Below, piece after piece: positions 49,879 through 60,563 of a stretch of 64,000 bases of DNA (its first letter is position 1; each line of letters begins with the position of its first letter). The stretch is taken from positions 496,001 to 560,000 of the forward strand of contig NZ_LUAX01000001.1 in the NCBI RefSeq assembly GCF_001695575.1. The letters run 5' to 3'. The translations under genes and the position numbers were made by a program. The DNA is from Vibrio europaeus (GTDB lineage: Bacteria > Pseudomonadota > Gammaproteobacteria > Enterobacterales > Vibrionaceae). Below the pieces are notes generated by a model. That model saw only the letters and a program-made list of their open reading frames with translations. It searched no databases and had not been told where the DNA came from.

Positions 49879-50566
49879 TATTTCGATGCTAGACCTTTTC
49901 TTGCAGGCAAGCCTGTTGGTTAAAATGGTTATGCTGATCCTTTTAGGCATGTCGATTGTTTCTTGGGCAATGATCATTAAGCGAAGTAAAGTGCTTTCTC
50001 AGGCGTCAAAAGATGCGGAATCCTTCGAAGATAAGTTTTGGTCAGGTACCGATCTGTCGATTCTTTATCAAAATGCCAAAAAACGTAAGGATGACTTAGC
50101 GGGTACAGAAGAGATCTTCTACTCCGGTTTTACTGAGTTTGCCCGTCTGCGCAAATCTAACGCTGACTCTCCAGATTTCATTATGGAAGGGACTGGCCGT
50201 TCTATGCGTGTCGCTGTGGCGCGTGAAGTGGATGAGCTTGAAACCAACCTACCATTCCTAGCCACTGTTGGCTCTATCAGCCCTTACATTGGTCTGTTTG
50301 GTACCGTTTGGGGCATCATGCATGCTTTCATTGCCTTGGGTGAAGTAAAACAGGCGACACTCGCAATGGTTGCTCCCGGTATCGCAGAAGCGCTAGTTGC
50401 AACGGCGATGGGTCTATTTGCGGCAATTCCAGCGGTAATGGCATACAACCGGTTCAGCAGTAAAGTGGGTAAGCTAGAGCACAGCTACGCAACCTTCTCA
50501 GAAGAGTTCCACAGTATTTTGCACCGCCAGGCAATGGCTGGTCGAGATACTGCAAGTAAGGAATAG
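49868..50566 (+). CDS. tolQ: Tol-Pal system protein TolQ
   Basis: Inner-membrane proton-channel subunit that with TolR energises TolA during envelope constriction. The 232 residues have three TM helices ([19 protein letters not shown]; two more after residue 130 around [19 protein letters not shown]). The start is a GTG with GGAG 10 bases before, overlapping ybgC. First of the tolQRAB-pal-cpoB genes. Confidence 0.97.
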   Translation: MTADISMLDLFLQASLLVKMVMLILLGMSIVSWAMIIKRSKVLSQASKDAESFEDKFWSGTDLSILYQNAKKRKDDLAGTEEIFYSGFTEFARLRKSNADSPDFIMEGTGRSMRVAVAREVDELETNLPFLATVGSISPYIGLFGTVWGIMHAFIALGEVKQATLAMVAPGIAEALVATAMGLFAAIPAVMAYNRFSSKVGKLEHSYATFSEEFHSILHRQAMAGRDTASKE

Positions 50567-50571
50567 TTGCT

Positions 50572-51015
50572 ATGGCTGGTTACCAACCTAAAAAGCGCAA
50601 AATGACTGCCGAGATCAACGTTGTACCTTATATCGACGTTATGTTGGTTCTGTTGATCATTTTCATGGTGACCTCACCCTTTGTCACACAAGGGGTTGAC
50701 GTTGAACTGCCGAAAACTGCGACTGCCAAGCCTGCTTCCGAACTGGCTGGAGACAGTGACGCAAGCTTTATCATTGTTGAAATCGATAAAGACGGAAACC
50801 TTGGTCTGAGCATTAACGATGAAGAAGTCACGCGTGGCATGTCGTTACAAGATGTGATTGTCCGAGTAAAAGCGGCGATAGCTGTCGATCCTGATTCACC
50901 TGTCGCTGTAGGTGGTGATGCCGCTACGCCTTATGCAGAAGTTGTTTTGGTATTAGACGAATTAGGTCGTGCAGGCATTCCGAAAGTCGGATTGCTGACA
51001 GATATTAAGGAATAA
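50572..51015 (+). CDS. tolR: Tol-Pal system protein TolR
   Basis: Partner of TolQ, 147 residues: short cytoplasmic N-terminus, one TM helix with the conserved Asp (VPYIDVMLVLLIIFMVT), and a periplasmic ExbD/TolR domain. AAGGA precedes the ATG, 5 bp after tolQ. tolA follows 11 bp later. Confidence 0.97.
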   Translation: MAGYQPKKRKMTAEINVVPYIDVMLVLLIIFMVTSPFVTQGVDVELPKTATAKPASELAGDSDASFIIVEIDKDGNLGLSINDEEVTRGMSLQDVIVRVKAAIAVDPDSPVAVGGDAATPYAEVVLVLDELGRAGIPKVGLLTDIKE

Positions 51016-51026
51016 TCGTCGCTGCG

Positions 51027-52094
51027 ATGAAAGAGAACAAATCTAAAAAGAACGATTTCAAGAAGCCGATTATCATATCGGCTGCTTTGCATGGACTTCT
51101 TATTGCGGCTTTGATTTGGGGGACTGACTTTACAATGTCTAAGCCAGAGCCGGCTGGGCGTTTGGTTCAAGCGGTCGTCATCGACCCAGATCTTGTCAGG
51201 CAGCAAGCACAACAGATTCGTAGCAAACGCGAAGAAGCGGCGAAGAAAGAGCAAGATCGTTTAGATAAGCTCCGCCGTGAAAGTGAACAGCTTGAAAAGA
51301 ATCGCAAAGCCGAAGAAGAACGTATCCGTAAGCTCAAAGAGCAGCAAGTGAAAGAGGCTAAAGCGGCTCGTGAAGCGGAAAAACAACGTGTTGCTAAAGA
51401 GAAAGAGCGTAAAGCTGAAGAAGCTCGTGTGAAAAAAGAAAAAGAACGCGTAGCCAAACTTGAAGCGGAACGTAAAGCGAAAGAGCAAGCGATTAAGAAA
51501 GCTGAACAAGAACGTCTAGCGAAAGAAGCGGCCATTGCCAAAGCGGAACAGGAGCGTATTGCTCGTGAAAAAGCAGCAAAAGAAGCGGAAGAGAAAGCGC
51601 GACGTGAACGTGAAGCGGCAGCAAAAGCTGAGAAAGAACGCATAGCGAAAGAAAAAGCAGCCAAAGAGGCGGCTGAGAAGGCGCGCAAAGAGAAAGAACG
51701 TTTAGAGCGCATTGAACGCGAGCGTAAAGAGCAAGAAGCAGCGCTTAACGATATCTTTGCAGGCTTAGAAACGGAAGCTGAGGCGAATACGTCGGCGCGT
51801 TCTAGCCACGTCTCTAGCGAGGCTGATCGTTACGGCGCCATTTACACTCAGCTCATTCAACAAAAATTGTTGCTGGAGGACAGCTTTCGGGGAAAGTCTT
51901 GTCGAGTTAACCTGCGTTTGATTCCTACGGGAGCAGACGCAATTGTTGGCAATCTTTCTGTTCTTGATGGTGACAGTCGATTGTGCGCGGCAACGAAGCG
52001 TGCCGTGGCGCAAGTAAACAGCTTCCCGCTGCCTAAAGATCCAGACGTTGTTAACAAAATTAAGAATATCAATTTAACCGTAGTACCTGAGTGA
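51027..52094 (+). CDS. tolA: Tol-Pal system protein TolA
   Basis: Links the TolQR motor to Pal and TolB in the outer membrane. The 355 residues show one TM helix (about 14-33), a long helical domain rich in Lys, Ala and Glu (about 60-245) with near repeats of [13 protein letters not shown] type, and a globular C-terminal domain with a Cys pair ([15 protein letters not shown]). No strong ribosome site is visible; coupling to tolR is likely. Confidence 0.96.
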   Translation: MKENKSKKNDFKKPIIISAALHGLLIAALIWGTDFTMSKPEPAGRLVQAVVIDPDLVRQQAQQIRSKREEAAKKEQDRLDKLRRESEQLEKNRKAEEERIRKLKEQQVKEAKAAREAEKQRVAKEKERKAEEARVKKEKERVAKLEAERKAKEQAIKKAEQERLAKEAAIAKAEQERIAREKAAKEAEEKARREREAAAKAEKERIAKEKAAKEAAEKARKEKERLERIERERKEQEAALNDIFAGLETEAEANTSARSSHVSSEADRYGAIYTQLIQQKLLLEDSFRGKSCRVNLRLIPTGADAIVGNLSVLDGDSRLCAATKRAVAQVNSFPLPKDPDVVNKIKNINLTVVPE

Positions 52095-52107
52095 TAAGGA
52101 AAAGCTT

Positions 52108-53463
52108 GTGTTAAAGCGACTAGTAATAGGATGTGTGCTCACTGTAATGAGCGTGTTCCAAATGGCAAATGCGGCGTTGGAACTAGTAATTACAGATGGT
52201 ATCGATTCGGCGCGACCAATTGCGGTTGTACCATTTAAATGGGAAGGTGCTGGCAAGTTACCGCAGGATCTTTCTGCGATCGTCGCTTCAGACCTACTCC
52301 GTAGTGGCAAATTTAAGCCAGTCGAAGTCTCTGCTATGCCAGAAACGCCATATTCAGCGTCAAACATCGACTTTGAAGAGTGGATTAAGCTAGGTGTCGA
52401 TGCCATGGTAACAGGTACTGTTACATTAGACCCAGCGACTGGAAAATACGTTGTTAACTACCAACTGATTGATGTTGTCCGCGGGCAGTTAACGAGCGGT
52501 CAAGCTAAATCATTGAGCTCTGATGGTCAGTTAGTGCTATCGCATGATCACATCTTGCTTAATAAGAAAATGACTATCGTACCTAAGCAGATGAGAGCGG
52601 CAGGTCATCGCATTTCGAATCGTGTGTTTGAAGCGCTTACAGGTGAGAAAGGCGCATTCGAAACGAAAATTGCTTATGTCGTGGTTAACGATAAAGATTC
52701 TTTCCCATACCAGTTACGCGTATCTGATTACGATGGTTACAATGAGCGCCTAGTTCTGCGTTCTAAGCAGCCATTGATGTCTCCAGCTTGGTCTCCTGAT
52801 GGTAAAAAGCTTGCTTATGTGAGTTTCCAAAACGGCCAAGCTGAGATCTTCATTATGAATATCTACACGGGTGAACGTGAGAAAGTAACGTCATACCCTC
52901 GTCACAATGGAGCGCCAAGATTCTCTCCAGACGGCAGTAAGCTGGCTTTGGTTTTATCAAAAACCGGTAGCTTGCAAGTTTATACGTTGGATCTGAACAC
53001 CAGAAAACTGACTCAAATTACCCGCGGTAGATCGAATAATACCGAACCATTTTGGCATCCAGATGGTAAATCTCTGATCTTTACCTCGGATCGGGGTGGA
53101 AAACCTCAAATTTATCAAGTAGATTTGGCAAGTAATTCGACCAAGCGTTTAACATGGCAAGGCAGCCAGAACCTTGGTGGACAAATTACACCAGACGGTC
53201 GCTTCTTAGTGATGGTGAATCGCAGCAATACAGGGTTCAATCTAGCCAAGCTAGATATGGAAACCGGAGCGATGCAGATTCTAACCAAAACATTGTTGGA
53301 TGAATCACCAAGTATTGCGCCAAATGGTGGTATGGTCATTTATAGCTCGATCTATAACAAGGCCAATGTTCTCTCAATGGTCTCCATTGACGGACGCTTT
53401 AAAGCAAGGTTACCGGCAACAAATGGTCGAGTTCGTGCACCTGCATGGTCACCGTTTTTGTAG
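52108..53463 (+). CDS. tolB: Tol-Pal system periplasmic protein TolB
   Basis: Periplasmic beta-propeller that binds Pal and TolA. The 451 residues include a signal peptide (about 1-22, ending ANA), an N-terminal domain, and a six-bladed propeller with repeated PxWSPDGKxLAY-type units ([38 protein letters not shown]). The start is GTG with AAGGA upstream. Confidence 0.97.
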   Translation: MLKRLVIGCVLTVMSVFQMANAALELVITDGIDSARPIAVVPFKWEGAGKLPQDLSAIVASDLLRSGKFKPVEVSAMPETPYSASNIDFEEWIKLGVDAMVTGTVTLDPATGKYVVNYQLIDVVRGQLTSGQAKSLSSDGQLVLSHDHILLNKKMTIVPKQMRAAGHRISNRVFEALTGEKGAFETKIAYVVVNDKDSFPYQLRVSDYDGYNERLVLRSKQPLMSPAWSPDGKKLAYVSFQNGQAEIFIMNIYTGEREKVTSYPRHNGAPRFSPDGSKLALVLSKTGSLQVYTLDLNTRKLTQITRGRSNNTEPFWHPDGKSLIFTSDRGGKPQIYQVDLASNSTKRLTWQGSQNLGGQITPDGRFLVMVNRSNTGFNLAKLDMETGAMQILTKTLLDESPSIAPNGGMVIYSSIYNKANVLSMVSIDGRFKARLPATNGRVRAPAWSPFL

Positions 53464-53497
53464 CAAGTAAGTATCAATAACAAAGGAAACTATAACA

Positions 53498-54025
53498 ATG
53501 CAACTTAACAAAGTTCTTAAAGGGCTTCTAATTGCGCTACCAGTTCTAGCGGTTACAGCATGTAGCTCAAGTGATGACGCAGCGAACTCTACTGGTTCTA
53601 CTGAAACTAACCAAGTTCAAACGACAGACAACACAGCTGTTTCTCCACTAGAAGCAAATGGCCAGCTTTCTGAGCAAGAGCTTAAAGAGCAAGCACTACG
53701 CGAAACTTCAACAATCTACTTTGCTTTCGACAACTCTACTATCGCGGGTGACTACGAAGAGATGCTAGCAGCTCACGCAGCTTACCTAAGCAAAGACCCA
53801 TCTCTAGAAGTTAAAATCGAAGGTCACGCAGATGAGCGTGGTACTCCAGAGTACAACATCGCACTAGGCGAGCGCCGTGCAGAAGCTGTAGCGAAATACC
53901 TACAAGCTCTAGGTGTTCAAGCGGATCAAATCGAAGTTGTAAGCTACGGTGAAGAGAAGCCACTTCTTCTAGGTCAATCAGAAGATGTTTACGCTAAGAA
54001 CCGCCGCGCAGTTCTAGTGTACTAA
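53498..54025 (+). CDS. pal: Peptidoglycan-associated lipoprotein Pal
   Basis: Outer-membrane lipoprotein that binds peptidoglycan. The 175 residues have a lipoprotein signal with lipobox AVTAC, an acidic Ser/Thr-rich linker, and an OmpA-like domain with YFAFDNSTI and EGHADERGTPEYN, which contacts diaminopimelate. AAAGGA precedes the ATG. The codon bias indicates high expression. Confidence 0.97.
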   Translation: MQLNKVLKGLLIALPVLAVTACSSSDDAANSTGSTETNQVQTTDNTAVSPLEANGQLSEQELKEQALRETSTIYFAFDNSTIAGDYEEMLAAHAAYLSKDPSLEVKIEGHADERGTPEYNIALGERRAEAVAKYLQALGVQADQIEVVSYGEEKPLLLGQSEDVYAKNRRAVLVY

Positions 54026-54040
54026 TTGAGGAATTGCCTC

Positions 54041-54811
54041 ATGTTCAGTAACCTTAAGCGCGTTGTTACGCTTACGTTACTGGCAAGTGCAGCGAGTAGT
54101 GTACTCGCTGCACCAGCTCCAGTATCCGATCTAAGCGGTAGCAATACTGCCACTTCTTCATCGTCAGTTCGTGGTAACGAAACTGATGTTCAGCGCTTAG
54201 AGCGCCTATTGGAAAACCGCAATCGCGTCCAGTTGCAAATGCAGCAACAGCTCGATGACATGGCTCTTGAAATCAGTGAGCTTCGCGGTCAGTTAGAAAA
54301 AAGCACTTATGACATGCAGCAGATGTTGCAGCGTCAAAGAGAGCTCTTCATTGAGTTAGATAAGGTTCGTAGCCAAGCATCAACACCCGTTGCTCAAACG
54401 ACACCGGAAGACTCAGCGAAACCTGCAGGTGGAACGTTTAGTTCCAATGTAGATGAGCAGACTGAGTATCAGAATGCGGTAGACTTAATTCTTAAGAAGC
54501 GTGATTACACGGGCGCTATTGCTGCATTCCAGCAGTTCCAAAAAGACTTCCCGGATTCAAGCTTCACGCCAAACTCGCATTATTGGCTAGGGCAGCTCTA
54601 TTTTGCTAAGAAGCAAGATAAAGAAGCCGTGAAGAGTTTTGCAGCAGTGATCACTTATAAAGAATCCAACAAGCGTGCAGATGCTTTGGTGAAACTTGGT
54701 GATATCGCAGCTCGCAATAATAACCAAGCGCAAGCGACAAAATACTATCAGCAAGTGGTTGATGAGTATCCAAATAGTGCGTCAGCTAAGTTGGCAAAAG
54801 AGCGTCTTTAA
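54041..54811 (+). CDS. cpoB: Cell division coordinator CpoB (YbgF)
   Basis: Periplasmic protein that coordinates peptidoglycan synthesis and outer-membrane constriction with Tol-Pal. The 256 residues show a signal peptide (about 1-24), a coiled coil (about 45-110, trimerisation) and TPR repeats (about 145-256; YWLGQLYFAKKQDKEAVKSF). The ATG at 54041 is preferred over an upstream in-frame TTG because GAGGAA precedes it. That ribosome site lies in a small hairpin (TGAGG/CCTCA). Confidence 0.95.
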   Translation: MFSNLKRVVTLTLLASAASSVLAAPAPVSDLSGSNTATSSSSVRGNETDVQRLERLLENRNRVQLQMQQQLDDMALEISELRGQLEKSTYDMQQMLQRQRELFIELDKVRSQASTPVAQTTPEDSAKPAGGTFSSNVDEQTEYQNAVDLILKKRDYTGAIAAFQQFQKDFPDSSFTPNSHYWLGQLYFAKKQDKEAVKSFAAVITYKESNKRADALVKLGDIAARNNNQAQATKYYQQVVDEYPNSASAKLAKERL

Positions 54812-54833
54812 CCGTTCTTAATTGGTATTAAAG

Positions 54834-54858
54834 AGGAGTGCAACGCGCTCCTTTTTTG
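54834..54858 (+). terminator. Intrinsic terminator of the tol-pal block
   Basis: aggagtgc / gcgctcct stem with loop aac and T run, 23 bp past cpoB. Confidence 0.85.
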
Positions 54859-54942
54859 TTTTCCTTTGTGTCGACGCTGGAATCTGCAATGGCGTTAAGG
54901 TTACAATACTCGGATTACTGGAAGTAGCGTAGCGCAAAAGCA

Positions 54943-56004
54943 ATGAGCCACATATTAGATACAATTGAGACAGTTTACCCATTCCCACCAAAACCAATCC
55001 CGCTAACAGAAGAAGAAAAACAAGCACACATTGCAAACATCAAAGTGTTGCTTAAAGAAAAAGACGCGGTATTGATTGCTCACTATTACACCGATCCTGA
55101 GATCCAAGCTTTGGCAGAAGAGACTGGCGGTTTTGTCGGTGATTCACTTGAAATGGCAAAGTTTGGTAACCGCCACCCAGCCAGCACACTGATCATCGGT
55201 GGTGTGCGCTTTATGGGTGAGTCAGCTAAGATCCTGACGCCTGAAAAACGTATTCTTATGCCAACGCTAGAGGCTGAGTGTTCTCTAGACCTTGGTTGTC
55301 CTGCTGACAAGTTTTCTGAGTTTTGTGATGCTCACCCGGACCACAAAGTCGTTGTTTACGCAAACACCTCTGCTGCGGTAAAAGCACGTGCTGACTGGGT
55401 TGTAACATCGAGTATCGCATTAGAAATCGTTGAACACCTAGATTCTGAAGATACGCCAATCATTTGGGGCCCTGACCGCCACCTAGGTTCGTACATTGCT
55501 AACCAAACTGGTGCAGACATGCTGTTATGGCAAGGCGAGTGTGTGGTTCACGATGAGTTTTCCGCTGATGCGCTGCGTAAGATGAAAGGTTTATACCCAG
55601 ATGCAGCCATTCTTGTTCACCCTGAGTCACCAGCTAGCGTTGTTGAACTAGCGGATGCTGTCGGCTCTACAAGTCAGCTAATTAAGGCGGCAAAAGAGCT
55701 TCCACAGCAGAAAATGATTGTTGCGACCGATAAAGGCATCTTCTTTAAAATGCAGCAGCTTGTTCCAGAGAAAGAGCTAATTGAAGCGCCAACCGCGGGT
55801 GCAGGTGCAACCTGTCGTAGCTGTGCACACTGCCCTTGGATGGCAATGAACGGCCTAAAAGCGATTGAAGCGGCCTTACGTGAAGGTGGTGAAGAGCACG
55901 AAATCTTTGTTGATGAAGAGCTACGTGTTAAATCGCTTATCCCATTGAACCGCATGCTAGATTTTGCTGAGCAACTAAACATGCAGGTAAAAGGCAACGC
56001 TTAA
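54943..56004 (+). CDS. nadA: Quinolinate synthase NadA
   Basis: 4Fe-4S enzyme that condenses iminoaspartate with dihydroxyacetone phosphate in de novo NAD synthesis. The 353 residues show the triplicated fold with Cys ligands in [24 protein letters not shown] and [15 protein letters not shown], and [13 protein letters not shown] as family motif. It lies directly after the tol-pal block, as in other gamma-proteobacteria, but with its own promoter region after the terminator. No clear ribosome site is visible. Confidence 0.97.
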   Translation: MSHILDTIETVYPFPPKPIPLTEEEKQAHIANIKVLLKEKDAVLIAHYYTDPEIQALAEETGGFVGDSLEMAKFGNRHPASTLIIGGVRFMGESAKILTPEKRILMPTLEAECSLDLGCPADKFSEFCDAHPDHKVVVYANTSAAVKARADWVVTSSIALEIVEHLDSEDTPIIWGPDRHLGSYIANQTGADMLLWQGECVVHDEFSADALRKMKGLYPDAAILVHPESPASVVELADAVGSTSQLIKAAKELPQQKMIVATDKGIFFKMQQLVPEKELIEAPTAGAGATCRSCAHCPWMAMNGLKAIEAALREGGEEHEIFVDEELRVKSLIPLNRMLDFAEQLNMQVKGNA

Positions 56005-56030
56005 GCGGATATTTGTCACAGTTATCAAGG

Positions 56031-56054
56031 CCAGCCTCATTGGCTGGTTTTTTT
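56031..56054 (+). terminator. Intrinsic terminator of nadA
   Basis: ccagcc / ggctgg stem, 5-base loop, seven T. Confidence 0.85.
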
Positions 56055-56105
56055 GTTTTAGCACTTAGGCTTAAATACCCTTAAGCAATCAAGTGAAGGA
56101 GCACT

Positions 56106-57140
56106 ATGTCTATTTGGCTAACATTTAGAAAGTGGTTGAACTCAAATATATTTAATCTTAGTAATCGTAACTTAGCTTTGCTGTTGGTTATCTATGTTGC
56201 TGCCTCTTGGATTCTACTGAGAGCGAGTAGTGAGCACGCGCTTACCGATAACCCCTCAACTTTTCTCTATTTCTTGATGGTGACGGCTTCAACCGTCGGC
56301 TACGGTGATCACTCGCCTGAAACGGCAATGGGCAAGTGGGTCGTTATCTTGTTTGTCATCCCGGGGGGCTTGTCACTTTTTGCAGCCTTGATTGGTCGGC
56401 TAGCAGCAGGGATGGTCGAGTATTGGCGCGCAGGTATTTTAGGAAAGCGGAGAATTGGTGTGGAAAATCATATCGTACTATTAGGTTGGAATGGGCAACG
56501 TACCATGCATTTGATTCGCATGTTACAGCACGAGGAAGACGGAAAACGTCCTATCGTACTATGTAGTCGTTCAGATATTGAAAACCCGCTTCCTGGCGAA
56601 ATTGGTTTCGTAAAAGTGAACAGCTATACCGACTCGCAAGAGATGGAGAAAGCGGCAATTGAAACAGCCAGTTGTATTGTGGTGGATAACCTAGAAGACG
56701 ACATTACTTTGTCAGCTGCGCTCTATAGCGCCAACATCAACCCAAATGCCCATCTACTCGCCTACTTTAAAGATGAGGCTCTCAGTAACCTTTTAAGCCA
56801 ACATTGCCCAAATGCTGAGTGTATTCCAGCAGTAGGGGCTGAGATGCTTGCTAAAGCCGCGGTAGACCCGGGTTCGAGTGCTCTGCACCAAGAGTTATTG
56901 GCTTCAACTCGGGGCATGACTCAATATTCGACGATTTATCCGAGCGAGCAGAAAACGATAAAAGTGGAAGATGCTTTTCAATTTATGAAACGCGACTATC
57001 AAGCGACGCTGATCGCATTGGACGTTGGACAAGGGATTGAGCTCAACCCAGAACTAGAGAAAGAGATACTGCCGGGGGCGAAGATCTTTTACATTGCCGA
57101 TGAACGTATTGAAGATTTCGATTGGCGAAGAGTTGAGTAA
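56106..57140 (+). CDS. Potassium channel with RCK/TrkA-N domain
   Basis: Inner-membrane ion channel of 344 residues. Two TM helices (about 22-38 and 77-97) flank a pore loop with the potassium filter TVGYGD at 63-68. The cytoplasmic part has a nucleotide-binding-like segment HIVLLGWNGQRTMHLI; Rossmann-type gating domains follow. Overall layout resembles Kch/MthK-type channels. The gating ligand is unknown. Transcribed alone, with a shared terminator downstream. Confidence 0.92.
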   Translation: MSIWLTFRKWLNSNIFNLSNRNLALLLVIYVAASWILLRASSEHALTDNPSTFLYFLMVTASTVGYGDHSPETAMGKWVVILFVIPGGLSLFAALIGRLAAGMVEYWRAGILGKRRIGVENHIVLLGWNGQRTMHLIRMLQHEEDGKRPIVLCSRSDIENPLPGEIGFVKVNSYTDSQEMEKAAIETASCIVVDNLEDDITLSAALYSANINPNAHLLAYFKDEALSNLLSQHCPNAECIPAVGAEMLAKAAVDPGSSALHQELLASTRGMTQYSTIYPSEQKTIKVEDAFQFMKRDYQATLIALDVGQGIELNPELEKEILPGAKIFYIADERIEDFDWRRVE

Positions 57141-57167
57141 GAATATTAAGGTCTACAAAGCATAGAA

Positions 57168-57198
57168 AAAATCGCAGCCTGATAAGCTGCGATTTTTT
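57168..57198. terminator. Bidirectional intrinsic terminator
   Basis: Eleven-bp stem aaaatcgcagc / gctgcgatttt with a 7-base loop and A/T runs on both sides, between the convergent channel and UPF0149 genes. Confidence 0.9.
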
Positions 57199-57201
57199 GT
57201 T

Positions 57202-57774
57202 TTATTGATCTTGCTCTACCAGCATTGAGCCACGCATCGTCAAGCCGCACAGCATAGTTGGCATTGCGTTAAAGATCTCTTCAAACTGTTCAAGGCCTTC
57301 AATACCCTGTTCAGCAAGCGTCGCGATTGACGTTTCTGGATCATAAAGCATGCTTACAGAAAGCAGCACACCACCGAGTAAAGCGTTATCTTCGCTATCT
57401 TCTGGCATGATGGTTTCCCAATCGTCACGCGCAAGCTGCCAACCTTGAAGTACACCTTCACAGAAGTCACGTGTTGCTTCTGTCACGATCTCTTCTTCGT
57501 CTAGAGCGCAGCCTTCTGGCCATTGCCAACGATTTTCAAGTAGGGCAGGGCGTGATTCGTTCCAAATGGCAATGATATGCTCAATGTATATTTCTAACTG
57601 CTCACCGTCACTAAAAGGGGCAACTTCTTCACCGCCCCAAAGGAATGGTAGCCATTCGTGGGGAGTTAACGTGTGAGGCGCGGCAGCCATAGCGGTAACA
57701 AAACCATGAGTTTTGGCTTCACCAATCAACTTACCTTCAAGTTCAGGTAAAGATAGAAGTTCTTGTAGGGTCAA
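57202..57774 (-). CDS. UPF0149/YecA-family protein
   Basis: Acidic conserved protein of 190 residues from the UPF0149 (YgfB/YecA) family; function unknown. Family features are LIGEAKTHGFVTAMAAAPH near residue 16, PFLWGG, and FCEGVLQGWQLARDDW. No zinc-binding SEC-C tail is present, which some YecA proteins carry. Convergent with the potassium channel gene and divergent from the histidine kinase gene. Confidence 0.87.
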   Translation of the reverse strand: MTLQELLSLPELEGKLIGEAKTHGFVTAMAAAPHTLTPHEWLPFLWGGEEVAPFSDGEQLEIYIEHIIAIWNESRPALLENRWQWPEGCALDEEEIVTEATRDFCEGVLQGWQLARDDWETIMPEDSEDNALLGGVLLSVSMLYDPETSIATLAEQGIEGLEQFEEIFNAMPTMLCGLTMRGSMLVEQDQ

Positions 57775-57901
57775 AATAGACGTCCTATATCAATAGTGAG
57801 TTGTGATATCGCAATGGTAACAGCCAACAGAAGTGAGAAAAAGGTTGCTGCATCGATATATTCGCTATAATTTTTTATAAACGGTCAAAATTCAAAGATT
57901 T

Positions 57902-60340
57902 ATGGATATTCGTTCATCGCTAAAAAGGAAGAGCATTTTTGCTTTAGCTATTTATCTAGCTATGGCTGTCGCCCTTATCGGTACGGTAAGCTATTTAGTC
58001 GTAGAGCCACCGACAAGAGCTCAACTTGAGAGAAACCTCGACCTTAGAACTGAGCTTATTTCTTCTCAGATCGAAGAGCCGCTCAATAGCTCACTCGGTA
58101 TACTACAAGCGGTGGTCAGCATTGGTAGCAACCATGAGACTCAAGAACACCAGGCTACACTGTTGTTTAACCTCTTCTCGTTGGTGGAAGGCGTCGCAGT
58201 CAGTGGCGGTCTTTGGCCTATCCCTTATTCCATCGATAAACAAACTCCCTACCAAAGTTTGTTCTTTAACCGCGCCAGTGATGGAAGAGTGGATCAAGTG
58301 CAATCTTGGAACAATCCAGAATCAGGTGGGTATGATAAAGAGTCTTGGTATACCTCTGTTGTGAAAAAGCCAAGCGGAACGGTGTCTTGGTCTCCCGTAT
58401 ACATTGACCCTTTTACTCATGTGCAAATGATCACAGCCTCATCACCTTATTACATTGATGGTAATTTTGCTGGCGTGGCAACTATTGATATCTCACTAGA
58501 AACCTTGGTTGCATTTGTTCGCCTGCACGCTGAAGAGTATGACTTAGGGGTGATTCTTCGTGACGGTTATGGAGATGTCATTACAGAGCACAACTTCCAA
58601 CTCGCTAAAGATATCTATATTAGCCAAAATGGTTTTGGTGATTTTAAATGGAGCGTTGACGTTGTTAACGCGAAGCGATTGGTTGCCGAGCAGGTGTATG
58701 ATCTGGTTTCTAAAGTAGAAGCCGTTATTGTCCCGATCATGCTTGCTTGTGTAATGCTCGGTTATTTTTTGATTAACCGTTTTCTGATTTCTCCAATTGT
58801 TGTTATTGCACGTAATCTCGATGAGTCTAAAGAGGGAGGGGCAATAGAGATTGATTACAATAGCCACGATGAAATCAAATACCTCATCGATTCCCTAAAT
58901 GAAAAAACGGTTTATCTTGAAGAGGAGAAAGTGAAAGCTCAGGCCTCAACCAAAGCGAAAAGTGCTTTTCTAGCCACGCTATCTCACGAGATCCGTACAC
59001 CAATGAATGGGGTGCTCGGAACCGCCCAAATACTCCTTAAAACTGACTTAAACGAAGAGCAGATAAAGCATCTTAGAACATTGTATGAATCTGGAGAGCA
59101 CATGATGACCTTGCTCAATGAGATTCTCGACTTCTCGAAAGTAGAGCAAGGGCATTTAGAGCTTGAATCATCACCTTTCCCGTTAGAGTCGATTATCGGC
59201 AGCATCAACAGTGTTTACTTTACTCTCTGCTCCGAGAAAGGGCTGCAGTTCAAAGTTTACTCTGAAGTTCCCCATGAGCGTTGGTACCTATGTGACAAAG
59301 CGCGACTAAGGCAGATTCTGTTTAACCTACTTAATAATGCCGTCAAATTCACCTCGCGTGGCTATGTGGAAGTGTACTTTAAAGAAGAAATTCGAAATGG
59401 CGAAAACTTCCTGCTTATTCGAGTACGAGATACCGGTATAGGGATAGCTCGTGATGCCCAAAGCAAAATATTTAAGCCATTTGAGCAGGCTGAGTCTTCC
59501 ACAACGCGCCGTTTCGGCGGAACTGGCTTAGGCCTTGCGATTGTAAAACAGCTATGTGAGCTAATGGGAGGCACTGTCACGGTAAAAAGTGAGCTCGGGA
59601 TTGGTTCGAGCTTTGAGGCAGCCATTCGCACCGAAGTTAGCCAACCTGCTTTTGCGGAATACCGCGAACTCAGAAAGCTCAATTATAACGGCTTAAGAGT
59701 TTTGATCGTTGAAGATAACCGCACCAATGCGATTATCCTAAATACGTTTATGACCAACAAAGGCTTCTCTTGTGAGTGTGTCGAAAATGGAGAGCTTGGC
59801 GTTGAGGCGATTGCACAAGGTGAGTTTGACCTTGTTTTAATGGATAACCATATGCCAGTGATGGATGGCGTCGAAGCCACAACAGCGATTCGTAGTTTGG
59901 CTGACGAAAGATCCAATATGTTGATCTTTGGTTGTACTGCTGATGTGTTTAAAGATACCAGAGAGCGAATGCTTGGCGCAGGCGTTGATTACATAATCTC
60001 GAAACCGATCGATGAAACTGAGTTGGATGATGCTTTAATCACTTATTCTGACAAGCTGTATCAGTTTCAGCCCCACCTTCTAAATAGCTCTACTAACTCT
60101 AGTGAGATCAAGATTGAACTGGAAGAGCCGTTGATGATGTTCTTTATGGCGATAGAAAACGAAGACTTACCTCATGCTAAAAGTAAGTTCGCCCAGATAA
60201 AGCAAAGCCTTGATGGTATTCAGGTTCCGATTCTAGACGATAATTTATTTAACATTGAGTCTAGATTGATTGCAGGGGAATTCCCTCAGCAAGAAGAGTT
60301 GGATCTCCTTGCTGTACAAGTAAAAGATTACTGTAACTAA
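57902..60340 (+). CDS. Hybrid sensor histidine kinase with Cache-type periplasmic sensor
   Basis: Membrane sensor of 812 residues. Order: TM1 (about 14-33), a periplasmic region to about 270 that resembles a double Cache domain (ASDGRVDQVQSWNNPES; IDPFTHVQMITASSPY), TM2 (about 275-295), a HAMP-like linker, HisKA with phospho-accepting His at about 362 (TLSHEIRTPMNG), the ATP-binding domain (NLLNNAVKFTSRG; DTGIGIA; FGGTGLGLAI), and a receiver domain with Asp at about 648 (LVLMDNHMP). A C-terminal stretch of about 110 residues lacks a clear Hpt His. No response-regulator gene is adjacent, so it is an orphan kinase. Confidence 0.93.
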   Translation: MDIRSSLKRKSIFALAIYLAMAVALIGTVSYLVVEPPTRAQLERNLDLRTELISSQIEEPLNSSLGILQAVVSIGSNHETQEHQATLLFNLFSLVEGVAVSGGLWPIPYSIDKQTPYQSLFFNRASDGRVDQVQSWNNPESGGYDKESWYTSVVKKPSGTVSWSPVYIDPFTHVQMITASSPYYIDGNFAGVATIDISLETLVAFVRLHAEEYDLGVILRDGYGDVITEHNFQLAKDIYISQNGFGDFKWSVDVVNAKRLVAEQVYDLVSKVEAVIVPIMLACVMLGYFLINRFLISPIVVIARNLDESKEGGAIEIDYNSHDEIKYLIDSLNEKTVYLEEEKVKAQASTKAKSAFLATLSHEIRTPMNGVLGTAQILLKTDLNEEQIKHLRTLYESGEHMMTLLNEILDFSKVEQGHLELESSPFPLESIIGSINSVYFTLCSEKGLQFKVYSEVPHERWYLCDKARLRQILFNLLNNAVKFTSRGYVEVYFKEEIRNGENFLLIRVRDTGIGIARDAQSKIFKPFEQAESSTTRRFGGTGLGLAIVKQLCELMGGTVTVKSELGIGSSFEAAIRTEVSQPAFAEYRELRKLNYNGLRVLIVEDNRTNAIILNTFMTNKGFSCECVENGELGVEAIAQGEFDLVLMDNHMPVMDGVEATTAIRSLADERSNMLIFGCTADVFKDTRERMLGAGVDYIISKPIDETELDDALITYSDKLYQFQPHLLNSSTNSSEIKIELEEPLMMFFMAIENEDLPHAKSKFAQIKQSLDGIQVPILDDNLFNIESRLIAGEFPQQEELDLLAVQVKDYCN

Positions 60341-60563
60341 ATTACGAGATCTTGCTTAAATAATAACCTCTGTGCGAGATGGTAGCGACTTAATCTAGTT
60401 TTACTACGAAATTTGGTTGTTTATTTACCTTTACTAAATAATTTTGAAACCTAAAACTGAAAAAATAATGCTCTAATAGCGATATTGACTGGTTGGTTGT
60501 TGTTTGACTAGTTTTTCGTTTTGCTTTTTGGTTTTATTTCTAGTTATTTGTGTTGAGGTGAAA

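Noticed and set aside
51260..51760. Long minus-strand frames inside tolA
   Set aside because: They are antisense shadows caused by the Lys/Ala/Glu-rich repeats of TolA.
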